Part shown: in pieces, positions 5,774 through 7,246 of the stretch
Position numbering within the stretch: position 1 is the stretch's first letter
Layout of the letters: every line of letters starts with the position of its first letter
NCBI GenBank assembly: GCA_003551985.1
Contig: PUOB01000038.1
Span: forward strand, 1-7,246
Reading direction: 5' to 3'
DNA length: 7,246 nt
From: Desulfobacteraceae bacterium
GTDB lineage: Bacteria; Desulfobacterota; Desulfobacteria; Desulfobacterales; Desulfosalsimonadaceae
The notes under the pieces: generated by a model
Told to the model about the DNA's origin: nothing
What the model saw: the letters and a program-made list of their open reading frames with translations, nothing else
Database searches by the model: none
Translations under genes and position numbers: made by a program

Positions 5774-5806
5774 TGGAACAAAGGCGGAACAAAAGTGGAA
5801 CAAAAG
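5774..5806. repeat. Three tandem 11-bp repeats upstream of the ligase gene
   Basis: TGGAACAAAGG, CGGAACAAAAG and TGGAACAAAAG follow each other without gaps, sharing the core GGAACAAA at an 11-bp period. This is about one helical turn, so a protein binding each unit would contact one face of DNA. The array lies in the roughly 130-bp gap between the helicase stop (5830) and the ligase start (5697), where a promoter for the ligase/iron-sulfur pair would be. It could be an operator for that unit or simply a microsatellite. An AT-rich segment (5811-5820) next to it may be part of a promoter, but no good -35/-10 pair is seen. Confidence 0.6.
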
Positions 5807-5829
5807 AACGGATAATATAAGATCTGCTG

Positions 5830-7188
5830 TTAACCGCGATGTTTTGTACCTGCACCCTGCGTCGACCGTCGCTGCTTATTTCTGGACTGCGGTTTTTTCG
5901 CGGCGGTTTTTGCTTTTTTCGGACGTACAGGCTCGGGCATTATGAGCCAGTCCTCTTCGGGATAGATGCAGTCGATCTTGCGCTCGATCAATTCCTCGAT
6001 GGCCGGCAGGTAGAAGGCGTCCTCTTCGTCCGCAAAGCTTATGGCGGTTCCCAAGGCCCCGGCCCGGCCGGTTCGCCCGATACGGTGTATGTAATCCTCC
6101 GGGTCATGGGGAAGCGTGAAGTTAACCACGTGGTCCATCCCCTCGATATGAATCCCCCGGGCAGCCACATCGGTGGCGACCAGAACGCGGATCTTTCCCG
6201 CCTTGAACCGGTTTAGCCGATCGATGCGTTTTTTCTGGGGGATGTCGCCGGACAACTCCCGGCATTCGATCCCGTAGCGGGTCAACCGTTCAGCCAGGCG
6301 AACTACCTGGTTTTTCTGGTTGCAGAAGATGATCAGCCGGTGCAGGTCTTCCCGGGCGATGATATTGTAGAGCAGGGCGAATTTTTCATTTTCCGTGACG
6401 ATATAGACGATCTGGTCCACCGAGTCCACGGCGACCTGTTCCGGATCGATTTCAACGGTTGCCGGATTATTGGTCCAGCTTGCGGCCAGGCGGGTGATCG
6501 CCTCGGTAAGGGTCGCGGAAAAAAGCATGGTCTGGCGCTTGTCCTTGTGGGGGGTGCTGTGGATGATCTTGCGGACATCGGGGATGAACCCCATGTCCAG
6601 CATCCGGTCGGCTTCATCCAAAATCAGCATCTCGACCCGGTCCAGAAACAAGTCCCGGCGCTGCTTGAAATCGAGCAGCCGCCCGGGGGTAGCCACAATA
6701 ATATCCACCGGTTTTCCGGAGAGCTGCGCCTTTTGCTTCTTGTAATCCATGCCGCCGAAAACCGATACCAGGGTGACATCGCAATACCGGGTGAGCTCCC
6801 GGGCTTCCGCGCTGATCTGCAAGACCAGCTCCCGCGTCGGGGCGATGATCAAAACCCTTGGCGTACCGGATTTTCGGGTTCCCTGGAGGGGATTGTTGAG
6901 CATCCGGGTAATCACGGTAATCAAAAATGCGGCGGTCTTGCCGGTGCCGGTCTGGGCCCGTCCGAAGGCATCCCGGCCGGTGAGGGCCGCAGGCAAAATT
7001 TCTGCCTGGATCGGGGTGCAGTAGGTAAAACCAAGGCCCTGTATGGCTCGCATGACGGCATCTGGCAGGTCAAAATCGTGAAAGCGGATTTTTGTTTCAT
7101 GGGGGGGAACTTTAAATTGGGAGAGCCGCCAGTTGTCTGCCTCGCTGTCGGTATGGGTCGTTTTTTCTGATCTGTCGGTTTTTTTCAT
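5830..7188 (-). CDS. rhlB: DEAD-box ATP-dependent RNA helicase, RhlB-like
   Basis: A 452-residue DEAD-box helicase that unwinds RNA duplexes using ATP in the cytoplasm; in E. coli RhlB acts with the RNA degradosome. All core motifs are intact in order: Q motif with Q61, motif I A78-Q-T-G-T-G-K-T85, Ia P117-T-R-E-L, T167-P-G-R, D191-E-A-D194, S224-A-T226, the A343-R-G-I-H motif V, and H368-R-I-G-R-T-G-R375. RhlB-like features include the YCTPIQAEILP Q-motif region, S313-G-D-I-P-Q-K-K-R and the FADEEDAFYLPAIE stretch. About 33 residues precede the core, and a Lys/Arg-rich low-complexity tail (about 421-452) probably binds RNA non-specifically. RhlE is the main alternative name. The start at 7188 has only a poor ribosome binding site (GATGG), unlike every other gene here, so translation may be weak or controlled. 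The ligase gene follows on the same strand after about 130 bp. Confidence 0.93.
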   Translation of the reverse strand: MKKTDRSEKTTHTDSEADNWRLSQFKVPPHETKIRFHDFDLPDAVMRAIQGLGFTYCTPIQAEILPAALTGRDAFGRAQTGTGKTAAFLITVITRMLNNPLQGTRKSGTPRVLIIAPTRELVLQISAEARELTRYCDVTLVSVFGGMDYKKQKAQLSGKPVDIIVATPGRLLDFKQRRDLFLDRVEMLILDEADRMLDMGFIPDVRKIIHSTPHKDKRQTMLFSATLTEAITRLAASWTNNPATVEIDPEQVAVDSVDQIVYIVTENEKFALLYNIIAREDLHRLIIFCNQKNQVVRLAERLTRYGIECRELSGDIPQKKRIDRLNRFKAGKIRVLVATDVAARGIHIEGMDHVVNFTLPHDPEDYIHRIGRTGRAGALGTAISFADEEDAFYLPAIEELIERKIDCIYPEEDWLIMPEPVRPKKAKTAAKKPQSRNKQRRSTQGAGTKHRG

Positions 7189-7217
7189 TATCCATCGCTA
7201 TGCTAAAATGTTTATCG

Positions 7218-7236
7218 GGGCCGGAATTCCAGGCCC
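7218..7236. repeat. Short GC-rich hairpin upstream of the helicase gene
   Basis: GGGCC (7218-7222) and GGCCC (7232-7236) are perfect complements flanking a 9-nt loop that contains the palindrome GGAATTCC (7223-7230). On the minus strand the hairpin lies about 30 nt before the helicase start. No T-run follows, so it is not a clear terminator. It could be a leader structure or the tail of something outside the window. Confidence 0.3.
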
Positions 7237-7246
7237 GTGGTTTCAA

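Noticed and set aside
6340..7170. 276-codon open frame on the plus strand opposite the helicase
   Set aside because: The minus strand holds a complete DEAD-box helicase with every motif; the plus-strand product has no family features.

Overview
The window reads as a stretch of ordinary chromosome from an anaerobic Gram-negative bacterium, most likely a sulfate-reducer-like Desulfobacterota (Desulfobacterales) member. This placement is an inference. It rests on the pairing of an acyl-CoA ligase with a cysteine-rich multi-[4Fe-4S] protein, the strong AAAGGAGG-type ribosome binding sites, and long palindromic repeats containing CTTCGTAAAA, which I associate with that group from memory. No phage, transposase, CRISPR array, tRNA or rRNA is visible.

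Layout: (1) bases 1-28 hold only the first codons of a minus-strand gene that runs off the left edge. Bases 29-430 are a divergent, AT-rich intergenic region with several inverted repeats. (2) Plus strand 431-2288 encodes a neurotransmitter:sodium symporter (NSS) family transporter and a 33-residue single-span protein resembling MetS, the small subunit of the MetPS methionine/alanine importer. The two genes are separated by a 126-bp long-palindrome repeat that begins inside the transporter stop codon, a second truncated repeat copy, and a perfect 16-bp tandem duplication. (3) Plus strand 2392-2925 encodes a macro-domain protein that lacks the MacroD/YmdB-type catalytic aspartate. (4) Minus strand 5697-2972 is a two-gene unit: a FadD-like AMP-forming acyl-CoA ligase, then, 17 nt downstream, a protein with a predicted winged-helix N-terminus, a CxCCGCCC cysteine cluster and two ferredoxin-type [4Fe-4S] sites. 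(5) Minus strand 7188-5830 encodes an RhlB-like DEAD-box RNA helicase with a basic tail.

How the genes may work together: the plus-strand set imports an amino acid (probably methionine and/or alanine) with sodium. The macro-domain gene may be co-transcribed with it, but the functional link is unknown. The ligase activates a carboxylic acid, plausibly a fatty acid, to its CoA thioester. The iron-sulfur protein encoded with it could be an electron-transfer or redox-sensing partner. The helicase is a housekeeping RNA-turnover or RNA-remodelling enzyme.

I see no clearly new multi-gene system here. The items most worth a second look are the repeat insertion splitting the transporter from its small subunit, the macro domain with an altered active site, and the winged-helix/iron-sulfur protein paired with the ligase.
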